64,000 nucleotides of DNA from Lachnospiraceae bacterium (GTDB lineage: Bacteria > Bacillota > Clostridia > Lachnospirales > Lachnospiraceae), in assembly GCA_910574805.1 (NCBI GenBank), contig CAJTCV010000018.1, positions 20,981 to 84,980 of the forward strand, written 5' to 3'. Every line of letters starts with the position of its first letter. Position 1 is the stretch's first letter. Positions 13,115-20,650 of this stretch are shown here, piece after piece. The translations under genes and the position numbers were made by a program. The notes below the pieces were generated by a model. The model did no database searches. It was given only the letters and a program-made list of their open reading frames with translations, and was not told the origin of the DNA.

Positions 13115-13970
13115 GTGGAAAATTGCCCGGAGGCTTGTGGAGCTGATCCCGGAGCACCGCAGTTATCTGGAACCGTATGCCGGGAGCCTTGCGGTCCTTT
13201 TCTGCAAGCGCCCGTCCGCGATCGAGACGGTTAATGATCTGGATTCGGATGTGACGAATCTTTTCTGGTGCATTCAGAAGGATTCGCAGCGCCTGGCGCG
13301 TCTGGTTATGACAACGCCGTATGCGAGAGAGGTGTACGATCAGCAGTTTGAGGGGACGGATCAGTCACGGTATGCCAGCAGATTCCAGCGGGCAGCAGGC
13401 TTTCTTGTCCGCTGCTGGCAGGGGTACGGATACCGGACGGATGGTTATAAACCTGGCTGGAAAAATGATATACAGGGACGGGAACGGGCCTATGCGCTGT
13501 GGGACTGGTATCATCTGCCGGGATGGATTGTGGAGGTGGTGGAACGCCTTCGGGTGGTACAGATCGAGAACAGGCCGGCTCCGGAAGTAATCCGGCGCTT
13601 CTGGAGTGATAACATTTTCATGTATCTGGATCCGCCCTATGTCCTGGGCACCCGAAAAGGGCGTCGGAAACAGTACAGGTATGAAATGTCAGATGCCGAT
13701 CATGAGGAACTGCTGAAACTGATCCTGAAGAGCCCGGCAAAGATCATGATCTCCGGATATGAATCGGAGATGTACAACGATTATCTGCGCGGGTGGGAAA
13801 AGAGACAGTTTCAAAGCTGTGCGGAGGGTGGGGCTGTCAGAACAGAGACGGTCTGGATGAACTATCGTCAGGATTACCAGATGAACATCTTCGACTATGA
13901 AAATGGTCTGCATGGTACGGATAACGCAAATTATGCGAATAATAAAACGGAGGGACTATCTGAACAATGA
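13071..13970 (+). CDS. Dam-type (D12 class) DNA adenine methyltransferase
   Basis: 299 aa from the ATG at 13071 (GGAGGGGGCGGAT upstream). Motifs of the D12 class: KYPGSKWKIARRLVELIP and LEPYAGSLAVLF (SAM-binding motifs X and I), VNDLDSDVTNLF, and catalytic motif IV DPPY at about residues 187-190. It would transfer a methyl group to N6 of adenine. An orphan phage methylase of this type normally protects DNA from host restriction or tunes gene expression; no nuclease partner is adjacent. Confidence 0.9.
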   Translation: MAAEIRGVLKYPGSKWKIARRLVELIPEHRSYLEPYAGSLAVLFCKRPSAIETVNDLDSDVTNLFWCIQKDSQRLARLVMTTPYAREVYDQQFEGTDQSRYASRFQRAAGFLVRCWQGYGYRTDGYKPGWKNDIQGRERAYALWDWYHLPGWIVEVVERLRVVQIENRPAPEVIRRFWSDNIFMYLDPPYVLGTRKGRRKQYRYEMSDADHEELLKLILKSPAKIMISGYESEMYNDYLRGWEKRQFQSCAEGGAVRTETVWMNYRQDYQMNIFDYENGLHGTDNANYANNKTEGLSEQ

Positions 13971-14221
13971 ACGAAGGAGATTACAGCCAGGGAAAGGTCC
14001 CCATATATCCGGAAAACATTGAGAAATGCAGAGAAAATCTGCTGGTCGGGCAGCAGGTGAAGCTCCGGATAAAAGAGTGGGATCTGGATTTCAGGCATCG
14101 GGAAATGTGCCTGCAGTGCACCGTTGAAGAAAATCACAGGTGGCTGTTCGTGGCCAGGGACAGGAGAGGAAAACGGTACACAATGACGTACGTGGATCTG
14201 ATCATGCAGGGAGGGGCGTAA
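13967..14221 (+). CDS. Small conserved phage protein
   Basis: 84 aa; overlaps the Dam gene by 4 bp and abuts the next gene. KVPIYPENIEKCRENLLVGQ and a beta-rich C-terminal half (CLQCTVEENHRWLFVARD, YTMTYVDLIM) suggest a small barrel fold. Common in Lachnospiraceae prophages as I recall; no function assigned. Confidence 0.65.
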   Translation: MNEGDYSQGKVPIYPENIEKCRENLLVGQQVKLRIKEWDLDFRHREMCLQCTVEENHRWLFVARDRRGKRYTMTYVDLIMQGGA

Positions 14222-14884
14222 ATGGACAGAAAAAAGGACATTGTAAAAATTCTGCGAAGCCTCTCCGGGAAATATTCGGCATATGAGGTGTTTTCCGACT
14301 GGGTCCGCTGCGGGGCTCTGGCCATAAGCAATACCTGTCAGATCTTTCACGATCAGATCTGGCAGAGCCGGGAAGAGGAATACATAAACACCATGAAGAA
14401 ATACGCACCGGAAGAGCAGCACAGACTGGTGGAGATGATGGGGCTGCTGGTGGAGACGCTGGAACATGAGATACAGGATGCCCTGGGGCAGATCTATATG
14501 GATGCCGGAATGGGCAGCAGAACGGCAGGACAGTTCTTCACCCCATGGAGCATGTCTGTCATGTGTGCGGAAATGACCTGTCCACAGCCGGGACCGGATG
14601 GATATTACAGTGTGTATGAACCTTCCTGTGGGGCCGGCGGTATGATCATCGCACTGGCATCCGTAATGCAGAGAAGGGGCATCGATTATCAGAGATGTAT
14701 GAAAGTGATCGCACAGGATCTGGACTGGAAAAGCGTGTACATGTGTTACCTGCAGCTGAGCCTGCTGGGAATCCGGGCGGTTGTGGTGCAGGGCGACACG
14801 CTGCAGGAGCCATTTATGCATGGATATCCCAGGCACCGCAGCCTGTATACACCGGGAGAAAGGGGGCTGCTGAAATGTTTCTGA
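14222..14884 (+). CDS. Truncated N-6 DNA methylase (HsdM-like)
   Basis: 220 aa. Shows the HsdM N-terminal helical domain and SAM-binding region (AGQFFTPWSMSVMCAEM; YEPSCGAGGMIIALASVMQ, motif I). The protein ends about where the catalytic NPPY/F motif should follow, and no NPP[YF] is present. Full HsdM proteins are about 500 aa. It may bind SAM and DNA without methylating, for example as a decoy for restriction systems, or be a degraded remnant. The frame is intact and tightly packed among neighbours, which argues for selection. Confidence 0.7.
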   Translation: MDRKKDIVKILRSLSGKYSAYEVFSDWVRCGALAISNTCQIFHDQIWQSREEEYINTMKKYAPEEQHRLVEMMGLLVETLEHEIQDALGQIYMDAGMGSRTAGQFFTPWSMSVMCAEMTCPQPGPDGYYSVYEPSCGAGGMIIALASVMQRRGIDYQRCMKVIAQDLDWKSVYMCYLQLSLLGIRAVVVQGDTLQEPFMHGYPRHRSLYTPGERGLLKCF

Positions 14885-15177
14885 TAAACAAAGATAAGAG
14901 CGCGATTGTAAATATGGATCAGGTTACAAGTATCTATACAGGCGCTGATGGATGCACGTTGAAAGCGGACTTTGGAAACGGAAAAGGGTGCCAGATTGGC
15001 CGCTATAAGTCGGAGAAGGAATGCCGGACAGCGATACAGATCATATCTGAAAGCATCGGTAAGGCAGAACTGTGCTTCTCACCGCAGGATGATGCCATAA
15101 GCGCAAAGCTGAATCTGACCGAAGGAAAAAAGTATCACATAACCGGAAAGAAAACAAAAGGACACGGAGGATCATAA
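14875..15177 (+). CDS. Conserved small phage protein
   Basis: 100 aa from the ATG at 14875, inside the last codons of the methylase gene (AAAGGGGGCTGC upstream). Starts MFLINKDKSAIVNMDQVTSI; a beta-rich N-terminal part with KGCQIGRYKSEKEC, basic C-terminus. No known function. Confidence 0.6.
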   Translation: MFLINKDKSAIVNMDQVTSIYTGADGCTLKADFGNGKGCQIGRYKSEKECRTAIQIISESIGKAELCFSPQDDAISAKLNLTEGKKYHITGKKTKGHGGS

Positions 15178-15178
15178 G

Positions 15179-15469
15179 GTGGAGATGAAAAACATTGCAG
15201 AGAAAGAAAACAGGATAGTAGAGAGTCTGTGCCAGGTGGATTTCTCAGAACTGGAAGTTCCGCTGGTAACAGTCTATGAACAGTCCCTGGACTTTCCGGA
15301 TGCTTTCGTAGCGCTGGTATGGGACGGAAAAGGACCGAAGCCAACGAACATTATGATAAAAAGGTCTTCTGTCAGAGAGATCAGAGAAGATATTGCGGCA
15401 GCAGGTTTTGCAACCGTATTTCCCAGGGCCGAAGATGACGATCCGCATATCGTGGAAACATGGATGTAA
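15179..15469 (+). CDS. Hypothetical phage protein
   Basis: 96 aa from a GTG directly after the preceding stop codon (CACGGAGGATCATAAG overlaps). Acidic; contains FPDAFVALVWDGKGPKPTNI. No family recognised. Confidence 0.55.
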   Translation: MEMKNIAEKENRIVESLCQVDFSELEVPLVTVYEQSLDFPDAFVALVWDGKGPKPTNIMIKRSSVREIREDIAAAGFATVFPRAEDDDPHIVETWM

Positions 15470-15511
15470 GATTCGGGAAACAGAGATCGAAAAGGATCAG
15501 CGGAGGCGGTT

Positions 15512-15946
15512 ATGACAATAAGGGAAGTGTTAAATGCTGACTGGACAGTTGATCGGGTAGATATCACTGTCAGAGACAGAGAAACAACAAAATACATCAT
15601 GCGTTACTGTATTGGACGTGATGTTATGCCGGGTAAATATGATAAATTTGTATATGAGGCGGAAGCAGGAACCGTTTACAGCGATTGTAAAAAGAGAATT
15701 TTATTCATAAACCGTATTATTCAGTTTCGGCAACTGGAAGAGAAACCCAGAGGAAGGGAATCGAATGTCGGGGTTCTTGAAAGAGAGGTGCCTGTGGAGC
15801 TCCTTGATCTGCAGATAGATCATATGTTCCCTTATCATTGTGGATGGTCAGATGGAATGCACGGTTACTGTTTTACATGTTACGTGAAATCCTGGAGTGG
15901 AATCAAAGGGGAAAATAAACAGATTGAGTTGGAGGAACCTGAATGA
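15512..15946 (+). CDS. Hypothetical phage protein
   Basis: 144 aa, MTIREVLNADWTVDRVDITV. The N-terminal part has an alternating beta pattern; the C-terminal third has two Cys (GYCFTCYVKS). GCGGAGGCGGTT precedes the ATG. Unknown. Confidence 0.55.
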   Translation: MTIREVLNADWTVDRVDITVRDRETTKYIMRYCIGRDVMPGKYDKFVYEAEAGTVYSDCKKRILFINRIIQFRQLEEKPRGRESNVGVLEREVPVELLDLQIDHMFPYHCGWSDGMHGYCFTCYVKSWSGIKGENKQIELEEPE

Positions 15947-15949
15947 GTT

Positions 15950-16480
15950 ATGTACTGCAGAGAGTGTGTATGCAGAAACTGCCTGTACTGGTGGAGTGGC
16001 CAGTGCCCTTATGGTCGTTGCTTCGATGATGAAAGAGCCAGGACGGATCCATACGATAAAGCCCATCCGGAAGAGTCCCCCAGAACGTGCTGGAGCGCTT
16101 GGAATCAACCCGGAGAACAGGCGCACTGGTGCCGGGGAGGTATTCTTTATCCCGTACGTTACTGTGAACATTTCGTCAGATACGAAGGTTCTGTGATAGA
16201 GGAATGCACAGGCTGCAATATTCAGGTCTTTCAGGATGGTTATATCAGTTGTTCTCTGAAAGAGACAATGGGATGCGAAGCGTGTATCGGTCAGAGTGAA
16301 GGCAGAAACGTGGAAAATGTGTATGACTGCCAGTACATGACAGATACCGGATGCGGGAAGCTGATAGAGGCGAAAAACCGGATACTGGATGCGATTGCGG
16401 CAGGAGAAGAGACGGAGATCTGCAGGGAGCAGTGCTGCAGAGGGTGTACGAAACTCTGCGGGTATCGATGCGGTCAGTGA
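15950..16480 (+). CDS. Cysteine-rich protein, probable multi-zinc protein
   Basis: 176 aa with about 20 cysteines, many paired (YCRECVCRNCLYW, EECTGCNIQ, GCEACIGQ, EICREQCCRGCTKLCGYRCG). The spacing suggests several small zinc-binding modules rather than secreted disulphides, as there is no signal peptide. The start lies just after the previous stop. Function unknown; similar Cys-rich proteins occur in early regions of Clostridia prophages. Confidence 0.6.
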   Translation: MYCRECVCRNCLYWWSGQCPYGRCFDDERARTDPYDKAHPEESPRTCWSAWNQPGEQAHWCRGGILYPVRYCEHFVRYEGSVIEECTGCNIQVFQDGYISCSLKETMGCEACIGQSEGRNVENVYDCQYMTDTGCGKLIEAKNRILDAIAAGEETEICREQCCRGCTKLCGYRCGQ

Positions 16481-16511
16481 GATTGAGGTGAAAGACATGA
16501 TAAACGGGAAT

Positions 16512-16769
16512 TCAATATATCGGATTTTTTGGTATGGCCCAGATCCTGTCATGCGGAAAATAAGTAAGAGTCAGTGGCTTAAGATATTCGCGATCTACGA
16601 TCTGGCAACTGAATTCGACAATACCGGAATGGCAGGATTTTACATAAGATGAATGAACTTTAAAAGAAGATCCATCTATACGGATGTATAAAGGCTTCAT
16701 GTGTCCTTCGGAATCAAAGGAAGCAATAACGGATGTAATTGTTAAATGGCTGTATTGAGATTGGTCCAT
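16512..16769 (-). CDS. Minus-strand hypothetical protein
   Basis: 85 aa from the ATG at 16769, preceded by GGAAGGAGC. Reads as a real beta-rich protein: TSVIASFDSEGHMKPLYIRI, later VEFSCQIVDREYLKPLTLTY, DRIWAIP. I recall similar host and prophage proteins in Lachnospiraceae but no function. It is opposite in orientation to the surrounding early operon, so it is probably an independently transcribed accessory gene. The overlapping plus-strand ORF (16497-16652) looks like its shadow. Confidence 0.6.
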   Translation of the reverse strand: MDQSQYSHLTITSVIASFDSEGHMKPLYIRIDGSSFKVHSSYVKSCHSGIVEFSCQIVDREYLKPLTLTYFPHDRIWAIPKNPIY

Positions 16770-16885
16770 GGTTTTGCTCCTTCCGGGAAGAATAATCATA
16801 TTGTACAAACATATGTTCTGGAAGTAAAGAGGGAAATAAAGGGAAGTATAACGATCCGGCAGCAGGTGAAAGAAGAGGTGATATT

Positions 16886-17167
16886 ATGATCTGTGTATGT
16901 AACAAATGTGGAGCAGAAATTCAAATGAACATTCAGGAAACTGTTCTTGAAGACGAAAAAGAAAATATGGTCACAGAACAGTATTTTGTATGTTTGAGAT
17001 GTGGTGCGCGTTACACCATATGCATCTATGATAATTATATGCGCAAAAGAATAGCCATGAGAAAACGGTTATCCAAAAGCAGGTATAACAGAAAAAGAGA
17101 CAGGCAGCTGAAAGAAGAGATGGAAATCCACTTTAAAGAGTTAAAAATAAAATATGGAAGGGAGTGA
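16886..17167 (+). CDS. Zinc-ribbon hypothetical protein
   Basis: 93 aa. Cys pairs ICVCNKCGAEI and YFVCLRCGARYT form a classic zinc ribbon; the C-terminal third is strongly basic (RKRIAMRKRLSKSRYNRKRD), suiting nucleic-acid binding. GAAGAGGTGAT precedes the ATG. Possibly a transcription factor for the late region, unproven. Confidence 0.65.
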   Translation: MICVCNKCGAEIQMNIQETVLEDEKENMVTEQYFVCLRCGARYTICIYDNYMRKRIAMRKRLSKSRYNRKRDRQLKEEMEIHFKELKIKYGRE

Positions 17168-17215
17168 TCACTGGGAATATCGGGAAATTACGGGATAAAA
17201 AGGAGGCGGTATGGT

Positions 17216-17653
17216 TTGGAAAAAGAGGTTTTAAAACAGTTGCCTTATATCAGGAAAGAGATCACAGATATAGAGAAAGAGATCTCTTCCATACAGAAAA
17301 AGATTTTAAGATTAAAACGGGATGAAGTATGTGATACGGTCACCGGATCGAGAGAGGATCTGACGATCGGTCCGATCAAGATCAGGGGGCATCCGGGAAA
17401 AGAGTATGGAAAACGGATGGCTGAATTACAGAAGAAAAAAGCACTTATGGAGAAAAAGCGTACAGAACTTCTGCGGATGGAAAGAGAGGCAGAGGAATAT
17501 ATCCAGTCCATTTCTGACATAGGTCTGCACCAGATTTTGAGGTACAGGTACATATACAATCTGAGCTGGCAGCAGGTGGCCAACCGAATGGGCTGGAGAT
17601 ACACTGCTGATTCCTGCCGCAAGAGAGCAGAGAGATTCTTCATGAGTGATTAA
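17216..17653 (+). CDS. Sigma-70 region 4-like late regulator (DUF1492/ArpU type)
   Basis: 145 aa from a TTG start with AAAAGGAGGCGG upstream. An N-terminal coiled coil (EITDIEKEISSIQKKILRLK) is followed by a C-terminal HTH (DIGLHQILRYRYIYNLSWQQ, VANRMGWRYTADSCRKRAER) resembling sigma region 4. In Firmicute phages a gene of this type just before the packaging module activates late transcription. Location and architecture agree. Confidence 0.75.
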   Translation: MEKEVLKQLPYIRKEITDIEKEISSIQKKILRLKRDEVCDTVTGSREDLTIGPIKIRGHPGKEYGKRMAELQKKKALMEKKRTELLRMEREAEEYIQSISDIGLHQILRYRYIYNLSWQQVANRMGWRYTADSCRKRAERFFMSD

Positions 17654-17717
17654 ACCGGGCAATAATTTGTCCGGTAAAAAAATATCTTTGAAACGAACGG
17701 ATATTCGAAAAAAGGAA

Positions 17718-17748
17718 CGGCAGAAAATGTCGGTAACATTTTCTGCCG
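17718..17748. other. 13-bp perfect hairpin before the second recombinase
   Basis: CGGCAGAAAATGT/ACATTTTCTGCCG with a 5-base loop. No U-run. It lies between the late regulator and the recombinase gene and could be a processing site or a recombinase-binding inverted repeat. Confidence 0.5.
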
Positions 17749-17821
17749 AATGAAAGTGCTGTGCACCTGTCTGATAACGGTATTATAGCATTTTCTCCAA
17801 AAACTTACAAGGAGGAAAGAG

Positions 17822-18838
17822 ATGACACAGAAAGAGATATTCAAAAACAGGATTCTGACAGGCATGAAATATCACCTGGGAAAAAATGAGATTGCCATGT
17901 TGGAAACGGCACTGAGCGAAGCGCTGTATCAGGTGGAGATTGTGGAATCGAAAACACTTCCGGCAACCGTCGACATGACAAACGAGTATATACTGGATCT
18001 GTATGAACTGAAACGGAGTCTGGTGCTCAAGCCTTCAACAATGAAAGTTTATATGGATACTGCAAGGGAATTCGTCCGCTATATCAATAAACCGCTGGTA
18101 CTGATCGACAGAGAAGACATAGAATTTTATCTCAGAGTAAAAGTGAGAGAAGGAAATACAGGGACATCCATGAACAACAAGAGAAGAAAACTGAATTCGC
18201 TGTTTTCGTGGATGAAGAAAAACCGGTTTATCAGGGAGAATCCGGTAGAAAATGTGGAATGCTTTAAAGAAGTGCTGAAGCCGGTAGACCATATGACCGC
18301 AGATGAGGTAGAGCAGTTGAAAGAAGGCTGCAGAGATAAACGTGACCGGGCACTGCTGGAATGGCTGCGGAGCACGGCAGCGAGGAAAGGGGAGATTCCC
18401 TATATAAATATCAATCAGATTAACTGGAGCACTGGAGAAGTGGTCATATATGGGGAGAAAACGGAAACGTACAGGACTGTATATCTGGATGGCGTGGCGC
18501 TGAAATACCTGCGGGAATATATCACAGAAGAGCGGGGAATTACAATCAGGAGCAGCGAGCCGTTGTTCACGCGCTCCGTGGGAAATAAAAAAGCGGTCTT
18601 GACCAGGGCGGGAATCTATGCAGAGGTGAAAAGGATTGCCGGCAGATCTGGTCTTGACCGACGGGTATATCCACATCTGTTCCGGAAGACCACTGCAACC
18701 AATATTGTGCGGCGTGGCGGATCCACAGATGATGCAGGGCTGTATATTGGCCACAAGCCGCAGGGCGTGACTGCGCGACATTACATATCAAATGAAAGTG
18801 TATCCAGAATTTTTCGGGAATATGTAGAAGCAATATAA
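17822..18838 (+). CDS. Tyrosine recombinase/phage integrase
   Basis: 338 aa. Core-binding domain around KPSTMKVYMDTAREFVRYIN; catalytic residues Arg (RSTAARKGEIPY), Lys (IYGEKTETYRTV), His-x-x-Arg (YPHLFRKTTATNI), His (YIGHKPQGVTARHYI) and Tyr in that last motif. It sits next to the packaging genes with its own leader (ACAAGGAGGAAAG). Second tyrosine recombinase of the prophage; one may integrate, the other resolve dimers or invert the fibre segment. No large serine integrase is visible in the window. Confidence 0.85.
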   Translation: MTQKEIFKNRILTGMKYHLGKNEIAMLETALSEALYQVEIVESKTLPATVDMTNEYILDLYELKRSLVLKPSTMKVYMDTAREFVRYINKPLVLIDREDIEFYLRVKVREGNTGTSMNNKRRKLNSLFSWMKKNRFIRENPVENVECFKEVLKPVDHMTADEVEQLKEGCRDKRDRALLEWLRSTAARKGEIPYININQINWSTGEVVIYGEKTETYRTVYLDGVALKYLREYITEERGITIRSSEPLFTRSVGNKKAVLTRAGIYAEVKRIAGRSGLDRRVYPHLFRKTTATNIVRRGGSTDDAGLYIGHKPQGVTARHYISNESVSRIFREYVEAI

Positions 18839-18841
18839 AAG

Positions 18842-18878
18842 AAGAAAGAGAGCGGTGGCAAGTCCCGCTCTCTTTTTC
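18842..18878. terminator. Bidirectional terminator after recombinase
   Basis: AAAGAGAGCGG/CCCGCTCTCTTTTT hairpin with T-runs in both directions, between the recombinase and the converging minus-strand gene. Confidence 0.78.
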
Positions 18879-19042
18879 TAACTCTCGATTCCCTGTTTGA
18901 TGCGATTTTTGATCTTTTCGATCTTTTTGATGGCCTCTGCCTTCTTATCCTCGTTCAGAAGTTCTTCGACCTCTTCCCAGTCTTCCAACTGACTTCTTAA
19001 GTTGTCTTTCCACTGATTATCCGTCATTCCCATATGTTCCAT
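18878..19042 (-). CDS. Small acidic coiled-coil protein
   Basis: 54 aa from the ATG at 19042 (GAGAGGTACGC upstream). Starts MEHMGMTDNQWKDNLRSQLE; alternating acidic and basic helix (EELLNEDKKAEAIKKIEKIK). Own consensus promoter at 19096-19124. Probably controlled together with the HTH gene upstream through the shared GTATTATCA motif. Confidence 0.6.
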   Translation of the reverse strand: MEHMGMTDNQWKDNLRSQLEDWEEVEELLNEDKKAEAIKKIEKIKNRIKQGIES

Positions 19043-19095
19043 GCGTACCTCTCTTTCTGTTATTATCAGATATACTTGCCTTATCTGATAATACA

Positions 19096-19124
19096 ATTAT
19101 ACACTATTTTTTATATAATGTAAA
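19096..19124 (-). promoter_or_regulatory. Promoter of the 54-aa gene
   Basis: On the minus strand TTTACA (19119-19124), 17 bases, TATAAT (19096-19101). Downstream lies GTATTATCAGATAA, matching GTATTATCAAATAA at the neighbouring promoter: a probable shared operator. Confidence 0.7.
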
Positions 19125-19162
19125 CTTAAAAATGTATAAAAGTAGATAAAATACACGATTTT

Positions 19163-19381
19163 TTATATAATTGGTTCGCCGGTCTCTTTGTCGACAAAGG
19201 ATATTTTCAGTTCGGCACCAAGAGCCTCCGCTATCTTTTCCAGCTCGGATACTTTAAAGGTGTCCCGTTTATATTTATTATTCATGTTTTGCGGTGTCTG
19301 ACCGGTTCTGCGTGCAAGTTCTGCGTCAGATATATTGCCGCGTTTCACACAGCACAGCCGGATATACTCTCTGACATTCAT
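19163..19381 (-). CDS. XRE-family regulator
   Basis: 72 aa from the ATG at 19381 (GGAGGTGTATGG upstream). HTH: REYIRLCCVKRGNISDAELA, RRTGQTPQNMNNKYKRDTF, then SELEKIAEALGAELKISFVD, as in small Clostridia regulators with a ligand-free fold. It sits just before the packaging genes on the opposite strand. Likely autoregulates and controls the 54-aa gene through the common motif. Confidence 0.78.
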   Translation of the reverse strand: MNVREYIRLCCVKRGNISDAELARRTGQTPQNMNNKYKRDTFKVSELEKIAEALGAELKISFVDKETGEPII

Positions 19382-19405
19382 CCATACACCTCCATCGTTT
19401 ATTTG

Positions 19406-19434
19406 ATAATACACTTTTTTTTATAATACGTCAA
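19406..19434 (-). promoter_or_regulatory. Promoter of the XRE gene
   Basis: On the minus strand TTGACG (19429-19434), 17 bases, TATTAT (19406-19411), followed by the shared TATTATCAAATAA motif. Confidence 0.7.
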
Positions 19435-19536
19435 CAAAAGGAGATAAAATAAAAATATTTTTAAAAGAAATTTCAGTTTGTCCGTTTTGTCCGTTTTTGT
19501 GTGTTAGAATATTATCATGCCGAATCAGGCGAAAGG

Positions 19537-19566
19537 AGACGACATCCGAAAGGGTGCCGTCTCTTT
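19537..19566 (+). terminator. Hairpin with U-run before the packaging module
   Basis: GAGACGAC...GCCGTCTC stem (one mismatch) followed by TTTTG. It precedes the HNH gene. The nearby palindrome and the HNH/terminase context also make this the best place to look for cos. Confidence 0.55.
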
Positions 19567-19602
19567 TGCGTGCGGAAGAAGTGAAGGGGCAGCAGGCGTC
19601 AT

Positions 19603-19618
19603 TTTGCGCCGGCGCAAA
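19603..19618. repeat. Palindrome TTTGCGCCGGCGCAAA, copy 1
   Basis: 16-bp perfect palindrome just before the HNH gene. The same core recurs at 37731-37748, before the amidase gene, also right after a hairpin terminator. The pair brackets the packaging and structural module. Confidence 0.7.
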
Positions 19619-19637
19619 GGAACAGAGGTGAGCAACA

Positions 19638-20069
19638 ATGCCGATCTATAAACGATGCAGCAGGTGCGGAAAGCGCATGCAGGCCGGAACAACCTGTGAC
19701 TGTGTAAAGGCCCGGCACAGAGAATATGACCGCCTGACCCGTGACAGAAGATCAAAAGCATTTTATACGAGTAATGAGTGGGAGCGTGTGCGTCGGAAGG
19801 TGTTGCAGATGGATGATGGGCTTGATGTATACCTGTACATGACACAGGGGAAGGTCGTGTTGGCCGATACAGTACACCATATTATTCCGCTTCGGGAAGA
19901 CTGGTCAATGAGATGCTCTGTTGAAAATCTGATGAGTCTTAATCGTGATACACACAGCATGATTGAGATGCTTTACGAAAAAGACAGGGAGGGAACCGTG
20001 AAGAAGCTAAAGGAAATGCTTCGATTATATCGAGAGGAACAGGGGCAGGGGGGATCTGAAAAGTTTTGA
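19638..20069 (+). CDS. HNH endonuclease of the packaging module
   Basis: 143 aa. N-terminal zinc-type Cys (YKRCSRCGKRM, TTCDCVKAR) and an HNH core: TVHHIIPLREDWS, ENLMSLNRDTHSMIE. In HK97-type phages such a gene beside the terminase stimulates cos cleavage by the large subunit. GAACAGAGGTGAGC precedes the ATG. Position directly upstream of the small terminase fits. Confidence 0.88.
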   Translation: MPIYKRCSRCGKRMQAGTTCDCVKARHREYDRLTRDRRSKAFYTSNEWERVRRKVLQMDDGLDVYLYMTQGKVVLADTVHHIIPLREDWSMRCSVENLMSLNRDTHSMIEMLYEKDREGTVKKLKEMLRLYREEQGQGGSEKF

Positions 20070-20147
20070 GATAACTGGATAGACCGCAGCCCCAGGATTA
20101 TGCACACAAAACGCCGAATATAATTTTTTGCGGAAAACAGAAGGGCG

Positions 20148-20642
20148 GTGAGGGTGTCTGTGGGGAGGAACAGAAAACCGGTGGACATGCAGAAAGGGCA
20201 TGTGGCAAAAAGTGACAGAGAACAGAAACGGCAGGAAGAAGAATATGTAACCACAGGAAAAAATCAGCTGAAAAGAGCTCCGATCTGGCTGATCGACGAT
20301 ATCGCCAGAAAAGAGTGGAGCAGGCTTGTAAAAGAACTGGACGGGATCGACATCATCGGGAATCTGGATAAAAATAACCTTGGGGCATACTGCAACGCTT
20401 TTTCCAGATACCTTCAGGTTTCGAAAGAATTATCCGGAAGCACATTGACGGTAAAAAAAGAGACAAAATACGGAACCCAGATTGTGCCAAATCCTCTGAT
20501 CGGGATCCAGAAAATTTATGCGGAAGAGATGAGAAAGTTCGCTGCTCTCTGTGGACTGACAATTGATTCCAGACTGAAGGCTGCTGTTACAAAGATATCA
20601 AAAAAAGAGGATGAGATCAGTGAAAAATTTGGAAAGATCTGA
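20148..20642 (+). CDS. Terminase small subunit (P27-like)
   Basis: 164 aa from a GTG at 20148. Contains the P27-family pattern LKRAPIWLIDDIARKEWSRL, then GNLDKNNLGAYCNAFSRYL and EEMRKFAALCGLTIDSRLKA. It recognises the packaging site and hands DNA to the large subunit, 8 bp downstream. Confidence 0.88.
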   Translation: MRVSVGRNRKPVDMQKGHVAKSDREQKRQEEEYVTTGKNQLKRAPIWLIDDIARKEWSRLVKELDGIDIIGNLDKNNLGAYCNAFSRYLQVSKELSGSTLTVKKETKYGTQIVPNPLIGIQKIYAEEMRKFAALCGLTIDSRLKAAVTKISKKEDEISEKFGKI

Positions 20643-20650
20643 CGGGGACT

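Noticed and set aside
16497..16652. 51-codon plus-strand ORF (starts MINGNSIYRIFWYG)
   Set aside because: Antisense to the minus-strand gene 16512-16769, which has a better ribosome site and more protein-like sequence. The weakest of these calls: this ORF could be real.
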